Shown here: positions 14,387 through 14,445 of the stretch, in pieces
How positions within the stretch are numbered: position 1 is the stretch's first letter
Layout of the letters: the number at the start of each line of letters is the position of its first letter
Assembly (NCBI GenBank): GCA_027488265.1
Contig: JAIYCA010000035.1
Location: 1 to 14,445, forward strand
DNA from: Planctomycetaceae bacterium
Lineage (GTDB): Bacteria > Planctomycetota > Phycisphaerae > Phycisphaerales > SM1A02
Direction: 5' to 3'
DNA length: 14,445 bases
Notes under the pieces: model-generated
The model's database searches: none
What the model was told of the DNA's origin: nothing
The model's input: the letters and a program-made list of their open reading frames with translations, nothing else
Translations under genes and position numbers: made by a program

Positions 14387-14445
14387 GCGCCACCTCCTGG
14401 CTGCTGATTGCCGCCGCCGTTTTGGCCGCCACCACCTTGTCCACC
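14383..14445 (-). CDS. C-terminal end of a Gly/Gln-rich protein, partial
   Basis: The frame is open from the right edge to the TGA at 14385-14383, giving 20 visible residues: GGQGGGGQNG followed by GGNQQPGGGA. No domain can be identified. It overlaps the GTG start of the 1206-residue gene (GTGA) and carries that gene's ribosome site. Its composition matches the linkers of the two downstream proteins, which supports a real coding tail rather than chance. The bulk of the gene is outside the window. Confidence 0.7.
   Translation of the reverse strand, partial: GGQGGGGQNGGGNQQPGGGA
14391..14398 (-). promoter_or_regulatory. Ribosome binding site AGGAGGTG
   Basis: This near-complete anti-Shine-Dalgarno match is within the last codons of the upstream gene and places the GTG at 14386 at good spacing (six bases after AGGAGG). 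It favours GTG 14386 over the internal ATGs at residues 5 and 6, and indicates translational coupling. Confidence 0.75.

Overview
The window looks like chromosomal DNA of a planctomycete, probably of the class Phycisphaerae. The evidence is the high GC content, an extracellular protein with DCNxNxxxDxC repeats ending in a dockerin pair of the 'GADLxxLLSxWG' kind, a VPAPGA-type PEP-CTERM-like sorting tail, and a secreted protein with SHD1-like and YHYH domains. This taxonomic call is inference from protein style; no rRNA gene is present. I saw no tRNA, CRISPR array, insertion sequence or phage gene.

Layout. Positions 1-564 (+) hold the 3' end of a secreted repeat/dockerin protein. It converges on a five-gene minus-strand cluster, and a perfect 11-bp hairpin with a TTCG loop lies between them as a probable shared terminator. 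Read 5' to 3' on the minus strand, the cluster is pilM (6542), pilN (5236), pilO (4355), a pilP/gspC-like gene (3720) and a GspE/PilB-type assembly ATPase (2967 to 730). Spacing is tight (22-nt gap, 4-nt overlap, 35-nt gap, 12-nt gap), so it reads as one operon. It encodes the inner-membrane platform and motor of a type IV pilus or type II secretion machine. The ATPase stands where pilQ follows pilP in proteobacteria. Upstream and on the same strand, 207 bp away, is hisS.

Divergent from hisS is a plus-strand gene for a secreted protein of unknown function with a PEP-CTERM-like tail (8321-9172). It converges on a minus-strand gene for a four-helix membrane protein (9281-9862).

The right third is a second minus-strand cluster. 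It contains the last 20 codons of a Gly/Gln-rich protein (14383-14445), a 1206-residue secreted multidomain protein (14386 to 10766) and a 252-residue secreted protein (10686 to 9928). The large protein combines an SHD1-like domain, a YHYH domain, a PEBP (YbhB/YbcL-like) domain, a purple-acid-phosphatase-type N-terminal sandwich and a calcineurin-like metallophosphoesterase, joined by Gly/Gln-rich linkers. All three proteins carry GGQ-rich tracts, and the first two genes overlap by four bases (GTGA). This cluster is the most unusual part of the window. The shared linker style and translational coupling suggest the products work together outside the cytoplasm, but their substrate cannot be read from the sequence.

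As a whole the window is rich in envelope and export functions. High GC produces many long open frames antisense to the real genes, and these were discarded.
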